64,000 bases of DNA from Natrialba swarupiae (GTDB taxonomy: Archaea; Halobacteriota; Halobacteria; Halobacteriales; Natrialbaceae). Below the pieces are notes generated by a model. It was not told where the DNA came from and did not search any database. It saw nothing but the letters and a program-made list of their open reading frames with translations. A program made the translations under genes and the position numbers. Shown piece after piece: positions 1 to 8,769 of this stretch (its first letter is position 1; each line of letters opens with the position of its first letter). The DNA is taken from positions 21,297-85,296 of the forward strand of contig NZ_VTAW01000018.1 of the NCBI RefSeq assembly GCF_008245225.1. Direction: 5' to 3'.

Positions 1-1131
1 CCCCTCGCTCGCAGCCAGCGGAACGATCGGGACGCCGACGCTCACCTCGAACGGGCCGTACTCCCGTTCGAGGTGAATCTCGAGTTCCGTCTCGTCGATG
101 ACGACAGTGTCCTCGTACCAGTCGTAGACGTCCGTTTCCCGGGGAGTCCCCGCGTAGCGCTCGAACGTCGCGCGGACGTGGTCGGCGGTGAGCGTTTCAC
201 CGTTGTGAAACGCGACGTCTCCTCTGAGTTCGAACCGATACGTCGTCGGATCGAGTTGCTCCCAGTCGGTCGCGAGCGAGGGCCGTACCGCCCCCTCGAA
301 GTCCACCGCGAGCAGCCCCTCGTAGATCGGCGTCGTCGCCATGTTCGAGGTCGTGTCGTTCATCCGTACCGGATCCGGGTTCGAGACCGTCGCGGGGAGG
401 TCGACGACGAGCTCCGCACCGTCCTCCGACTCGAGAAACTCTCGGCCGTACGGTGTGTACACCGCATCGTACTCGCTGCCGGGTAACGGGTACTGACGCC
501 AGTCGTCGATGGCGTCACACCGGTAGATCGCCGTCTCCTCGCCGGATCGAACGATCGATATCGGCACCTGTCTCGCGAGTCGTTCCTGCAGTTCTCGGTA
601 GATGTCGGCTCGTCGCTCCGGGTCGCTCTCGGCGAGGCCGGAATCGATCAGTTCGTCGGTCCGATCGTCGGTGTAGTGATTGAAGTTGAAGCCGTTTGGC
701 GACCGGCGGTCCGAGTGAAAGAGCGAGTTGACGTACGTGTGAGGATCCCAGCCACCGCTGATGTCGAGGGTCACGAGCGCGTTCTCCGCGTTGTCTGCCA
801 TATTCAGACACAACTGCTCGTAGCTCCCCCACTCGAGTTGTTCGAAGTCGACGTCGAACAGCCCCGTCTCGTTCAGTTCGTGTTGGACGAGTTGCGCCCA
901 GCGGCTCCGCTCGCCGTTCTCCGCGTTCGCGTAGATCGTCGTCTCGAACGGCGCGTCAACTCCTGTCGCCTCGAACCCGCGCTGGATCAGCTCTGTCGGG
1001 CCACTCTCCGAAATCCGGTCGTCACGTTCGGCGGTGATACACCCCGACAGCCCGATCGTCCCCACCGCACCGAGTCCACGTAGAATCGTTCGTCGTCCAA
1101 CCCGTTCGTCGAACCCCTTCCGACAGCCCAT
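1..1131 (-). CDS. ABC transporter oligopeptide-type substrate-binding lipoprotein, partial and circularly permuted
   Basis: The reading frame opens with ATG at 1131 and stays open for 377 codons to the window edge, so the C-terminus is missing. Residues 13-31 form a Tat-type signal (VGRRTILRGLGAVG) ending in a lipobox (GLSGC), so the protein should be a lipid-anchored, exported binding protein. The family is SBP_bac_5 (dipeptide/oligopeptide/nickel binding), but the order of parts is unusual. Residues about 60-195 match what is normally the C-terminal part (effective binding lobe, then DPHTYVNSLF, then NHYTDDRTDELIDSG and DPERRADIYRELQERL). Residues about 220-377 match the normal N-terminal part (VSNPDPVRM, IYEGLLAVD, LRGDVAFHNGETLTADHV). 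No permease or ATPase gene is visible downstream of this edge. Ligand unknown. Confidence 0.8.
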   Translation of the reverse strand, partial: MGCRKGFDERVGRRTILRGLGAVGTIGLSGCITAERDDRISESGPTELIQRGFEATGVDAPFETTIYANAENGERSRWAQLVQHELNETGLFDVDFEQLEWGSYEQLCLNMADNAENALVTLDISGGWDPHTYVNSLFHSDRRSPNGFNFNHYTDDRTDELIDSGLAESDPERRADIYRELQERLARQVPISIVRSGEETAIYRCDAIDDWRQYPLPGSEYDAVYTPYGREFLESEDGAELVVDLPATVSNPDPVRMNDTTSNMATTPIYEGLLAVDFEGAVRPSLATDWEQLDPTTYRFELRGDVAFHNGETLTADHVRATFERYAGTPRETDVYDWYEDTVVIDETELEIHLEREYGPFEVSVGVPIVPLAASEG

Positions 1132-1323
1132 ATCTCATCGGTTGAGACGCAGCGGGCATATGGGTTGTGACCCAACACCAATCACCCGGCCGCGCTGACA
1201 TCCTTTCGAGGAGACGGTCGCCTCGAGACTCGTTCTCGCTGGCGATCGCATGCGGATTGGCCGTCGCCGGAGAGGGCTGTCTCCGACCGGCTGTGAGGAG
1301 ATATCGACGGAACTGGCACAGAC

Positions 1324-1418
1324 CGTCTCAGACGGTTTACTGTACGTCGGTGCCGCCGCTCCCGGGACTCGTTCTCCGGAAGTGTCGGGACACAGGTGCA
1401 GCAATCCGTTCCGTCTCA
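1324..1418. repeat. Palindromic gene-end element, copy 1
   Basis: The left arm reads GACGGTTTACTGTAC. The right arm, read on the minus strand, begins with the hpt stop codon (TGAGACGG), followed by a short insertion and GGATTGCTGCAC. The centre resembles copy 3 (shared blocks GGGAC-CGTTC-CCGGA and GGGACACAGG), so both belong to one subfamily. The remainder of 1132-1415 shows no gene. Confidence 0.75.
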
Positions 1419-1985
1419 GCTGTCGCCGTCCTCGTCGACGATCACGACCTCGCCGTCGACGACGTCGACGTTGATCAGCGTCTTGACGTTGTAGCCCGCG
1501 TCGTCGACTTTGTTCTCGCCACCGACTTTCTTGATGACTGCCACCGTGTCGACGACTTCGGCACCGATCTCCTCGAGGGCCTCGAGCACCGACGCGAGCG
1601 TGCCACCGGTCGAGAGCACGTCGTCGAGAACGAGCACGCGCTCGCCCTCGCGGACGTCGTTGATGTACATCTCGTTCTCCGAGTAGCCCGTCTGCTGGGC
1701 GATGGCGACCTCTCCCTCGAGGCCGTACTCGCGTTTGCGGATGACCGTAAGCGGGATGTCGGTCATCAGCGAGACCGCAGTCGAGATGTGGATCCCCATC
1801 GCCGCCGGCGTGACGATCCGGTCGACCTCCTCGAGTCTCGCCTTGCGGATGATCCGGATGACGATCTCGCGCAACAGCGTCGGATCCAGCTTCGGGACGC
1901 CGTCGCTGATCGGGTGGACGAAGTAGTGGTAACCGTTTTTCTCGATGATTGGGGCCTCGAGAAGCGATCGCTTCAACTGATCCAT
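1416..1985 (-). CDS. hpt: Hypoxanthine/guanine phosphoribosyltransferase (archaeal type)
   Basis: This 189-residue protein is a purine-salvage PRTase that joins hypoxanthine or guanine to PRPP in the cytoplasm. The PRPP-binding loop is [13 protein letters not shown] (about residues 124-136), and the rest follows the archaeal Hpt family (MDQLKRSL start, [23 protein letters not shown]). The start at 1985 was chosen because the family begins with this Met and a TTTTA box lies about 26 bases upstream, as expected for a leaderless haloarchaeal transcript. The TGA stop forms the outer end of a palindromic gene-end element. In haloarchaea this family is often annotated as adenine PRTase-like, so base preference is not certain. 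Confidence 0.9.
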   Translation of the reverse strand: MDQLKRSLLEAPIIEKNGYHYFVHPISDGVPKLDPTLLREIVIRIIRKARLEEVDRIVTPAAMGIHISTAVSLMTDIPLTVIRKREYGLEGEVAIAQQTGYSENEMYINDVREGERVLVLDDVLSTGGTLASVLEALEEIGAEVVDTVAVIKKVGGENKVDDAGYNVKTLINVDVVDGEVVIVDEDGDS

Positions 1986-2137
1986 GTCGTGGGTCGGTGG
2001 GTATCGGAGTAAAATGTGACGATCCGATCGCACCGCGGGCGCGATCGGTCCATGCTGGTCGGAGCTGGTGTACGGAGCGACCGGCGAAATCACAGGTTTC
2101 CCGTGATTTCACCGACAACGAGTCACGACGGCCTCGA

Positions 2138-2770
2138 TCACTCGTCGCTACCGAAGCTGAGTTCCGGCGGCTGGTCGCCGTGGCCCAGGCGCATGTTCCG
2201 TTCGTGATAGAGGTGTGCGGCCGCCGTCGCGGTGATCGTGATCGAGATGATCGCTGTCCACGTCAGATCGGACAGCACCGTCAGCGGATAGATCTCGAGC
2301 CAGAGCGCGGCGACCAGCGCACACCCGATCGCACCGAGTGAGAGATACAACTCCCGCCAGGCGAACTCGTGGCCGGGGACGATCTCGAGGTAGATGCTGA
2401 TGTCACCGGTCCGGTCGGTTCCCGCGATGATCCCCTCGTCGGAGTCGAACGTCAGAATGCCGGCCTCGTCCATCTTCGGGAGATGCGTCTGCTGGAGCGT
2501 CGTGTACACCCGCTTTCGCTGTTCGGGCGTGACGCCCTCGAGTGTCGTCTCGTACTCCCAGGCGGCAACCTGCTGGGCGAGGTCGCCGAGTTCGACCGGA
2601 CGGTCGTCCTGTTTCAGGTAGTGGAGCACGTACCGCCGACGCTGGTTGCGCAGGACCTCGAAAACCTCGCCTTTCGATAAGTCCTCGGGTTCCTCGATTC
2701 CGGTGTCGCGGTCGTCATCGTCGGCGGCTTCGGCCGTGTTACGGGCCTCATTGTGGTGTTGTTGGGCCAC
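2138..2770 (-). CDS. DUF7344-type winged-helix protein with two membrane segments
   Basis: This is a 210-residue haloarchaeal protein. Residues about 30-115 form a helix-turn-helix domain of the DUF7344 kind (SKGEVFEVLRNQRRRYVLHYL, then VELGDLAQQVAAWE and RKRVYTTLQQTHLPKMDEAGIL). Two hydrophobic segments follow (about 143-162 and 166-188), then a short polar tail. It is probably a membrane-tethered transcriptional regulator, but its ligand and targets are unknown. A TATA-like ATTATATAGG sits about 85 bases upstream, so there may be a 5' leader. Confidence 0.8.
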   Translation of the reverse strand: MAQQHHNEARNTAEAADDDDRDTGIEEPEDLSKGEVFEVLRNQRRRYVLHYLKQDDRPVELGDLAQQVAAWEYETTLEGVTPEQRKRVYTTLQQTHLPKMDEAGILTFDSDEGIIAGTDRTGDISIYLEIVPGHEFAWRELYLSLGAIGCALVAALWLEIYPLTVLSDLTWTAIISITITATAAAHLYHERNMRLGHGDQPPELSFGSDE

Positions 2771-2942
2771 TACAGCTCACCTCCCTCGGACGTCCCACAC
2801 TCGATTCCATATCCGTTCGTACACCCATTATTTCCTGGCAGGAACGCCACCTATATAATTCTCCTGACCCCTCTGAAACAGCGGGAACGACGCGTCGTCG
2901 ATGCACAGCTGTTGACTATCTTATATGTGACTGGTCCGGCGG

Positions 2943-4097
2943 CTACGCGAGCATGACGGCGATCGAGTCGGCGATCTCTTCGCCCAGCCCGGCTTTCGTT
3001 CCCTCGTACCGGGCGGCGTCATTTTCGTGAACCAGCAGCGCCCGCGTCTCCGCTTTGCCCATCACGCTGGCGTCGTTGGCCACGACGAACGCGAGGTCCG
3101 TCCGGTCGATCGCCTCCCGCGCCCGCTCGATCATCGCCGCCTCGTCCCCGGACGTCTCGGTCTTGAAGCCGACGATCGGCAACGTCGGCCGCTCCTCGCG
3201 AACCGCATCGATCAGCTTCGGCGTCGGCTCGAGTTCGAGCGTGAGCTCCTGTCCCGAGCGGATCTTCTCGTTGCTCGCCTCGACGGTGTAGTCGCCGATC
3301 GCCGCCGCGGAGACGAGGACGTCGGCGCTCGAAGCGGCCTCCCGCGTCGCCGCGAGCATCTCGGCGGCGCTCTCGACCGGACGAACGTCGGCGTAGGGGA
3401 CCGCTTCGCCGTCGTGGACGAGGGTGACGTCCGCGCCGCGAACGTAACACGAACGGGTGACGGCCCGTCCCATCTTCCCGGACGAGCGGTTTGTCAGCAC
3501 CCGGACCGGATCGATCGACTCGCTCGTCGCGCCGCTGGTGACGACGACCTGTGTCCCCTCGAGCGGTCGCTCACCCGCCGCTCGAGCCGTCTCGCAGACG
3601 ATCGCCTCCTCGGTCGCGATCTTGGCTTTCCCTTCCTCGATTCGCGGCTCCACGAAGTCGACGCCCCATCCCTCGACGGTCTCGATGGCCTCGAGGACGC
3701 CGGGGTGGTCGTACATCGGCTCGTGCATCGCGGGGGCGATCACGACCGGCGTCCCCGCGCCGAGGGCAGTCGTCGCACAGGTCGTGACGGGCGTGTCGTC
3801 GACCGCGGCGGCGATCTTTCCGACAGTGTTTGCCGTCGCCGGGGCGATCACGAAGACGTCAGCCCAGCCGTCGTACCCACAGAGTGAAACGTGTTCGACG
3901 CCGCCCGTAATCTCCGTGACGACGTCGGCGTCCGTCGCGAACTCGAGCGCCCACGGGTGGACGATCCCTCGTGCGCTGTCGGTCATCACCGCACGAACGT
4001 CGGCACCGCGTCGGCGCAGTTCGTGGGCCAGTTCGACCGTCTTGACGGCGGCGATCGAGCCCGTCACCCCGAGCGCGACGTTGACTCCCTCGAGCAT
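2943..4097 (-). CDS. coaBC: Bifunctional phosphopantothenoylcysteine decarboxylase / phosphopantothenate-cysteine ligase
   Basis: This 384-residue protein catalyses two consecutive steps of coenzyme A synthesis. The N-terminal CoaC flavoprotein half starts with GVNVALGVTGSIAA and carries the substrate motif APAMHEPMYDHPG. The CoaB half begins near residue 185 (VVVTSGATSESIDPVRVLTN) with RSSGKMG and ends with KAGLGEEIADSIA. The start at 4097 matches the family N-terminus and lies about 28 bases below a CTTAAC box. A longer frame upstream has no family support. The gene stands alone between a regulator and a flavoprotein gene. Confidence 0.95.
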   Translation of the reverse strand: MLEGVNVALGVTGSIAAVKTVELAHELRRRGADVRAVMTDSARGIVHPWALEFATDADVVTEITGGVEHVSLCGYDGWADVFVIAPATANTVGKIAAAVDDTPVTTCATTALGAGTPVVIAPAMHEPMYDHPGVLEAIETVEGWGVDFVEPRIEEGKAKIATEEAIVCETARAAGERPLEGTQVVVTSGATSESIDPVRVLTNRSSGKMGRAVTRSCYVRGADVTLVHDGEAVPYADVRPVESAAEMLAATREAASSADVLVSAAAIGDYTVEASNEKIRSGQELTLELEPTPKLIDAVREERPTLPIVGFKTETSGDEAAMIERAREAIDRTDLAFVVANDASVMGKAETRALLVHENDAARYEGTKAGLGEEIADSIAVMLA

Positions 4098-4171
4098 TCG
4101 TTCGCCCTTCTCACGGCGGCGTGTTAAGCGTAGCGAGGCACCGACGTCTGATTCGTTCACCGTCGATGCGA

Positions 4172-4909
4172 TCAGTCCCGGTCGACGCTCGGGTGCATCG
4201 TCGGCCGCTCCTCGAGTGGCTCGGCGAACGCCTCGAGGATCGTCTCCCGGGCCCGCTCGTCACGCTCGCGCCGTTCGTCGTCGTCGATCTCCTCACAGCC
4301 AGGCGGCACGTCGCGGCCCCGGCCCGTAAAGTATCCCTCGGGGACGACCCAGTCGTGATAGAAGTTGGCGTCGGAGTCGTGGATGGCCGCGAGCCCGACT
4401 TTCGCGCCGTGGCCGGCGGCGACGATCGCCTGGTGGGGCTCGCCTGCGATTCTCCCCGCCGCGTAGACGCCGTCGACGGCCGTCCGTCCGCCGTCGTCGA
4501 CGCTCACGAAGTGCTTGCTCCCCCGCTGGATGCGGCCGACGTCGAGGGGCACCAGGTACTCGCTGTCCGACCACGACGCCGCGATGACGCGGCGGGTGGA
4601 GAGCGGATCGCCACCCTCGGTCTCGAGGACGAACCCCGCCTCGAGGTCGTCCTCGTCTCTCAGTTCGACGCTCGTCACCCGCCCCAGTTCGAACGCGACA
4701 CCGGCGTTTCGAGCCTGTTCGCGGGCGAGTTCGAGATGTCGACGGGCGTCGACGCCGTCCGGGAAGCCGGGGTAGTTTTCGAGGCTGGCGTTCCGAGCGA
4801 GGATCGACTCTCCGCCGTCTACGATCAGCGTGTCCAGTCCCGCTCGAGCGGTGTAAATCGACGCGGCGAGGCCGGAAACGCCTCCGCCGACGATGCAAAC
4901 GTCTCTCAT
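4172..4909 (-). CDS. Thioredoxin-reductase-like FAD protein lacking the NADPH domain
   Basis: This 245-residue flavoprotein has an N-terminal dinucleotide fold (VCIVGGGVSGLAASIYTAR) and the characteristic C-terminal FAD motif GVYAAGRIAG followed by QAIVAAGHGAKVG. Thioredoxin reductases of this shape are about 310 residues. Here the FAD halves are joined almost directly, so the inserted NADPH-binding domain and the CxxC redox pair are absent. The last 50 residues are a charged extension (FYHDWVVPEGYFTGRG, then an Arg/Glu-rich tail). It is probably an oxidoreductase with an unknown electron donor. The start is the ATG at 4909. Confidence 0.8.
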   Translation of the reverse strand: MRDVCIVGGGVSGLAASIYTARAGLDTLIVDGGESILARNASLENYPGFPDGVDARRHLELAREQARNAGVAFELGRVTSVELRDEDDLEAGFVLETEGGDPLSTRRVIAASWSDSEYLVPLDVGRIQRGSKHFVSVDDGGRTAVDGVYAAGRIAGEPHQAIVAAGHGAKVGLAAIHDSDANFYHDWVVPEGYFTGRGRDVPPGCEEIDDDERRERDERARETILEAFAEPLEERPTMHPSVDRD

Positions 4910-5060
4910 CGGCCGACGTTTCGTCTCCGAGACTAAAACATTCACTTCTCGACACTGCCGTCCGACGTTCGTGCCGTCTGGCACGGGCAGGCGATTCTGG
5001 CATCCACCGTCGCGAGTGGAACTCCTCGTGACGGACGAGAGCCAGACGAGACTGCATCGT

Positions 5061-5290
5061 TCAGACGATTGTGAAGAGTTCCCAGACCACAACGAGCAAC
5101 ACCAGCCCGTACGGCAGATCGAGCCAAAAAACCGGCCGAGGAGTGCCAGCCGCGAGAGCGCCGCAAGCGGCATTCCGAGGTATCGCAGCGGCGACGTCGC
5201 GGTCTTCGAGCCGTCCCACACGAGCGTCGCCGCCGAGGCCTCGGGAAACGAGTGGACGGCGACCGAGAGTCCGAGCCACCCCACTCACTC
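5061..5290 (-). pseudogene. Remnant of a DUF3267-like membrane metalloprotease gene, frameshifted
   Basis: Read on the minus strand, one frame gives WLGLSVAVHSFPEASAATL, then PLRYLGMPLAAL and GRFF. A second frame continues after a run of six T (A6 at 5126-5131 on the plus strand) as FWLDLPYGLVLLVVVWELF and a TGA at 5061. One extra T joins the two into a sequence that resembles the C-terminal third of haloarchaeal zincin-type membrane proteins. The N-terminal part with the expected HExxH motif is missing, because the neighbouring PLDc_N gene ends at 5302. Family assignment is from memory of conserved patterns. Confirm the T count before excluding a sequencing error. Confidence 0.5.
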
Positions 5291-5301
5291 TCGAGGTGTG
5301 C

Positions 5302-5517
5302 CTACAGACGATCCCGTCCGATCAGGACGTACAACACGACCCCGAGGAAGGGCGCGAAGAAGACGACTAGCGCCCAGAGAAACGCGGGGTGGCTGCTGTT
5401 CTCCTGGGCGTCGACGAACGTCCAGACGATCAGGGCGAGCGTGACGAGCACCATCACGAGACCGAACAGCACGACGAATCCCGCGCCGCCGGACTGTAAC
5501 ACGATGCTGGAGGGCAT
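5302..5517 (-). CDS. Small PLDc_N-domain membrane protein
   Basis: This 71-residue protein has two membrane segments (about 12-31 and 43-64). The second carries the pattern HPAFLWALVVFFAPFLG and VLYVLIGRDR of the phospholipase-D/cardiolipin-synthase N-terminal domain. There is no catalytic domain, so it is a free-standing copy of the membrane module, as is common in haloarchaea. The start at 5517 lies about 30 bases below an AAGTATTTGG box. Function unknown. Confidence 0.8.
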   Translation of the reverse strand: MPSSIVLQSGGAGFVVLFGLVMVLVTLALIVWTFVDAQENSSHPAFLWALVVFFAPFLGVVLYVLIGRDRL

Positions 5518-5610
5518 GTGCGGTGGGAACGTATCACCGAACCAAATACTTTGTGAACGTCCCGCTGGAGGCTGCGTTCGGAAGGGGGACACTCGAGAGA
5601 CTGCGGACGC

Positions 5611-8529
5611 TCAGTCCGACTCGTCGGTTCCCGACGGGCGTCTCCCGACCGAACACGCTCCGTCCCCGTCGTCGGCCGACTCCGTGAGGTGGTCACCCCC
5701 GTCGTCGGCCGGCTTCTTACCGTGGTCGCCCTCGTCATTGGCCGACTCGAGAACGTCGACGCCGGTGACGTCGAACCGGGCGCCGCCGTCGTTTCCGTCG
5801 ACGACGTCGATCGACCAGTCGTGGTCGTCGACGACGTCCTCGACGATCCGCAGTCCGAGGCCGGTCCCGTCCGGTTCGGTCGTATACCCCGGTTCGAACA
5901 CCCGGTCGCGCTCCTCGGGAGGGATTCCCGGACCGTCGTCCTCGACGGCGAATCCGCCGTCGACGTCGGCGATGGTCACGGTTACGCCCTCGCCACCGTG
6001 GTCGATCGCGTCTGCAGAACTATCAGGTTCTGCATGGCTCGTGGAGCCGTGTTCGACGGCGTCCTCGGGAGTTTGTGACCGAGGGCTCGTCGAACCGTGT
6101 TCGACGGCGTTGCGGACCAGATTCTCGAGTAACTGCTGGAGACGCGTCCTGTCGGCGCTGATGGTCCGGTCGGTCTCGACGTGCAACGCCGCGTTCCCCG
6201 TCTCGACGCTCCGCCAGCAATCGTCGACGAGATCTGGAAGCGACACCGGTTCCGGCTCGACCGCGCTGTCGCCCTGTCGAGCCAGCGTGAGGAGATCGTC
6301 GACCAGCGTCTCGATTCGGTCGAGGGCCGCGTCGGCCTCTTCGAGGTGGTCGCTGTCCTGATTCGTCCGGGCCAACTCGAGGTGTCCGCTGGCGACGTTC
6401 AACGGGTTCCGGAGATCGTGAGAGACGACGCTGGCGAACGACTCGAGTCGTTCGTTCGTTCGCTCGAGACGTTCGTTCGCCCGCTCGAGTTCCGCAGTCG
6501 TCCGGTGGCGCTCGAGTTCGTAGCTCACCCACCTGTTCATCAGCCGAACGATCATGCGGTCGCCGGTCGAGAACTCCTCCTCGCGGGGTTCGTCGGCGGC
6601 GAAGCAAAGCGTCCCGTACAGTTCGTCCTCGACCCGGACCTGGCCGCCGACGTAACAGCCGAGTTCGAACTGCTCGTAGGCCTCCTCGGTGTAGCGGTCG
6701 TCTGCGGCCGCATCGGCAGTCGCGAGCAGATCGTCGGAGTCGATCGTCTCTCGGCAGTACGTCCGCGAGAGCGGGCCGGATTCGCCCGGCTGGAGCCGGT
6801 CGTGCGTGCCGTGGGCCTGGACGATCGTCTGTGTACCGCCCGGCTCGTCGGCCTCGCGGCGTTCGATACGCGAGAGGAAGCCGTACGGGAGGTCGAGTCG
6901 CTCACAGCCCAACTCGAGCAGCCGGGAGATCTTCCCCTCGAGCGAGCGATCGACGTCGGTCGTTAGGTCGTAGAGCCACTGGAGGAACTCGATCAACGCC
7001 TTTCGCTCTCGCTCCTGTCGCTTGCGTTCGGTGATGTCCCGACTGTTGACGACGATGCCGTCGACGGCGGGGTTGGCGAGCTGGTTGGTGCCGTGGACCT
7101 CGAGCCAGCGCCACTCGCCGTCGGCGGTTCGAAACCGGGCCTCGGCGCGTTCGGACGCACCCGACACCCCCAGTAGATCGCCGAACGCTTCGACCAGTTC
7201 GCCGCTGTCGTCCGGGTGAGCCAGTTCGAACGCGTTCGTTCCGGTGACGTCGGTCGAATCGTACCCCAGTATCTCGTCGACCGACGGGCTGTGGTACTCG
7301 ATCGTCCCGGCCGCGTCGACGACGGTGACGATGTCGGTCGACTCCTCGAGAAACGCTTCGTGGCGCTGGAGTTCGTGTTCGGCCCGCTTCTTTTCGGTGA
7401 TGTCCATCAGCGCACCGGGAAACCTGATCGCGGTCCCGTCTTCGTCACACTCGACGTGTCCTCTCGCGAGCACCCACCGGAGTTCGCCCGCGGCGTTGTG
7501 AACGCGGTACTCCTGTTCGTAGGAATCACAGGCGTCGATCGCAGCCTGGATAGCCGATTCGACCCGGTCGCGGTCGTTCGCGTGAATCGAGGAGACGAAC
7601 CGCTCGAGTGAGACGCCCTCCTGGGCAGCCGCGGGGTCGACGCCGAACGTCTCGGCGAACGCTGGCCCGGCGACGAACCGATCCTCGCGTACGTCCCACT
7701 CCCAGGTGCCGACCGTACCGGCGTCGATCGCAGCCTCCAACTGGAGTTTCGCGTCCCGTAGTTCGCGCTCCTGGCGCTTTTGGTCCGTGATCTCGGTGGC
7801 GAGCCCGGCGACACGGACGACCTCGTTCCCCTCGACGATCGGTTCACCCCAGATCCTGACCCACCGACCGTACGCCTCGTCTTCGTTGACGCGACACTCG
7901 AGATCGACGGGATCGCCGCTGGAGAGTGCAGCCATGGCCTCCTCGACGCGCTCGCGGTCGTCTGGGTGGACGCCGTTGACGAAGTCGGTCGGGTCGTCGT
8001 GCAATCGCTCGAGCGAGCGTCCCCAGATATCGGCGTACGCGGAGTTGACGAACTGCAGTTCGGTCCAGTCGGCGTCGAAGATGGAGAGGATCTTGTCGGT
8101 GTGTTCGGTGAGTTCACCCAGTCGCCGCTCGGCACGTTTCGCGCGGTACCGTTCGACGGCGTTCAATACGCGGTTCGCGAGGAGGTCGAACTGTCCGGTG
8201 CCCGAACGCTTCTGGAGGTAATCGGTCGCCCCGCGGGAGATCGATTCGGCGGCGACCGTCTCGGGGTCCTGTTCGGCAACGACGATAAACGGACGGTCCG
8301 GGTCCCGATCCCGGACGGCCTCGAGAAAATCGAAAGCGTCGTTCGTCCCGGTCACACAATCGGCGACGACACAGTCGAACGTGCCCTGCTCGAGTTGTGT
8401 CACTCCCTTCGCCGCGGTGGTCGCCGTTTCGACGGTGATCCGATCGTACCTCCGCTCGACGTACCCGGCAGCTTCGGCCGCAAATTCGACATCGGCGTCG
8501 ACGAGGAGGACAGAGACAGAGTCACTCAT
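5611..8529 (-). CDS. Multi-PAS/GAF sensor histidine kinase with N-terminal receiver domain
   Basis: This is a 972-residue soluble two-component kinase. Visible order: receiver domain (about 5-118, phospho-acceptor Asp in FDCVVADC and Lys in DYLQKRSG), three PAS domains (about 140-505), a GAF domain (about 520-665), a HisKA H-box (SFASVVSHDLRNPLNVA) and a HATPase with N-box LLENLVRNAVEHG, G1 DDGPGIP and G2 GTGLGLRIV. There are no membrane segments, so the signal is probably intracellular (light, redox or a small ligand). An insertion of repeated EDAVEHGSTS units follows the N-box, and the C-terminus is an acidic, low-complexity tail. An alternative ATG at 8559 adds ten residues; a CTATACG box lies near 8576. 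Confidence 0.9.
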   Translation of the reverse strand: MSDSVSVLLVDADVEFAAEAAGYVERRYDRITVETATTAAKGVTQLEQGTFDCVVADCVTGTNDAFDFLEAVRDRDPDRPFIVVAEQDPETVAAESISRGATDYLQKRSGTGQFDLLANRVLNAVERYRAKRAERRLGELTEHTDKILSIFDADWTELQFVNSAYADIWGRSLERLHDDPTDFVNGVHPDDRERVEEAMAALSSGDPVDLECRVNEDEAYGRWVRIWGEPIVEGNEVVRVAGLATEITDQKRQERELRDAKLQLEAAIDAGTVGTWEWDVREDRFVAGPAFAETFGVDPAAAQEGVSLERFVSSIHANDRDRVESAIQAAIDACDSYEQEYRVHNAAGELRWVLARGHVECDEDGTAIRFPGALMDITEKKRAEHELQRHEAFLEESTDIVTVVDAAGTIEYHSPSVDEILGYDSTDVTGTNAFELAHPDDSGELVEAFGDLLGVSGASERAEARFRTADGEWRWLEVHGTNQLANPAVDGIVVNSRDITERKRQERERKALIEFLQWLYDLTTDVDRSLEGKISRLLELGCERLDLPYGFLSRIERREADEPGGTQTIVQAHGTHDRLQPGESGPLSRTYCRETIDSDDLLATADAAADDRYTEEAYEQFELGCYVGGQVRVEDELYGTLCFAADEPREEEFSTGDRMIVRLMNRWVSYELERHRTTAELERANERLERTNERLESFASVVSHDLRNPLNVASGHLELARTNQDSDHLEEADAALDRIETLVDDLLTLARQGDSAVEPEPVSLPDLVDDCWRSVETGNAALHVETDRTISADRTRLQQLLENLVRNAVEHGSTSPRSQTPEDAVEHGSTSHAEPDSSADAIDHGGEGVTVTIADVDGGFAVEDDGPGIPPEERDRVFEPGYTTEPDGTGLGLRIVEDVVDDHDWSIDVVDGNDGGARFDVTGVDVLESANDEGDHGKKPADDGGDHLTESADDGDGACSVGRRPSGTDESD

Positions 8530-8769
8530 GTCCGGTGATATCGATACTGTATCAGCCATTGGGAATCGACACGTATAGATTGCATCGGTTGCCGACTCGT
8601 CCACCGAAGGCGTGGTTGTGACCAGTAACGACCGTTCGCTGCCAGTCGGTGACGGTAACGACTGCAACGGGTTCGACACCCATCGGCGATCGGGCTGGTG
8701 ATCTGGTGGGTACTGACGAGCAGCGGCTACGATAGCAATCCTTACCCTCACGGCATTCCTATCGCGAGC

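Noticed and set aside
5189..6361. Several long plus-strand frames opposite the histidine kinase
   Set aside because: The kinase motifs on the minus strand are unambiguous, and the plus-strand frames are Ser/Arg-rich shadows.
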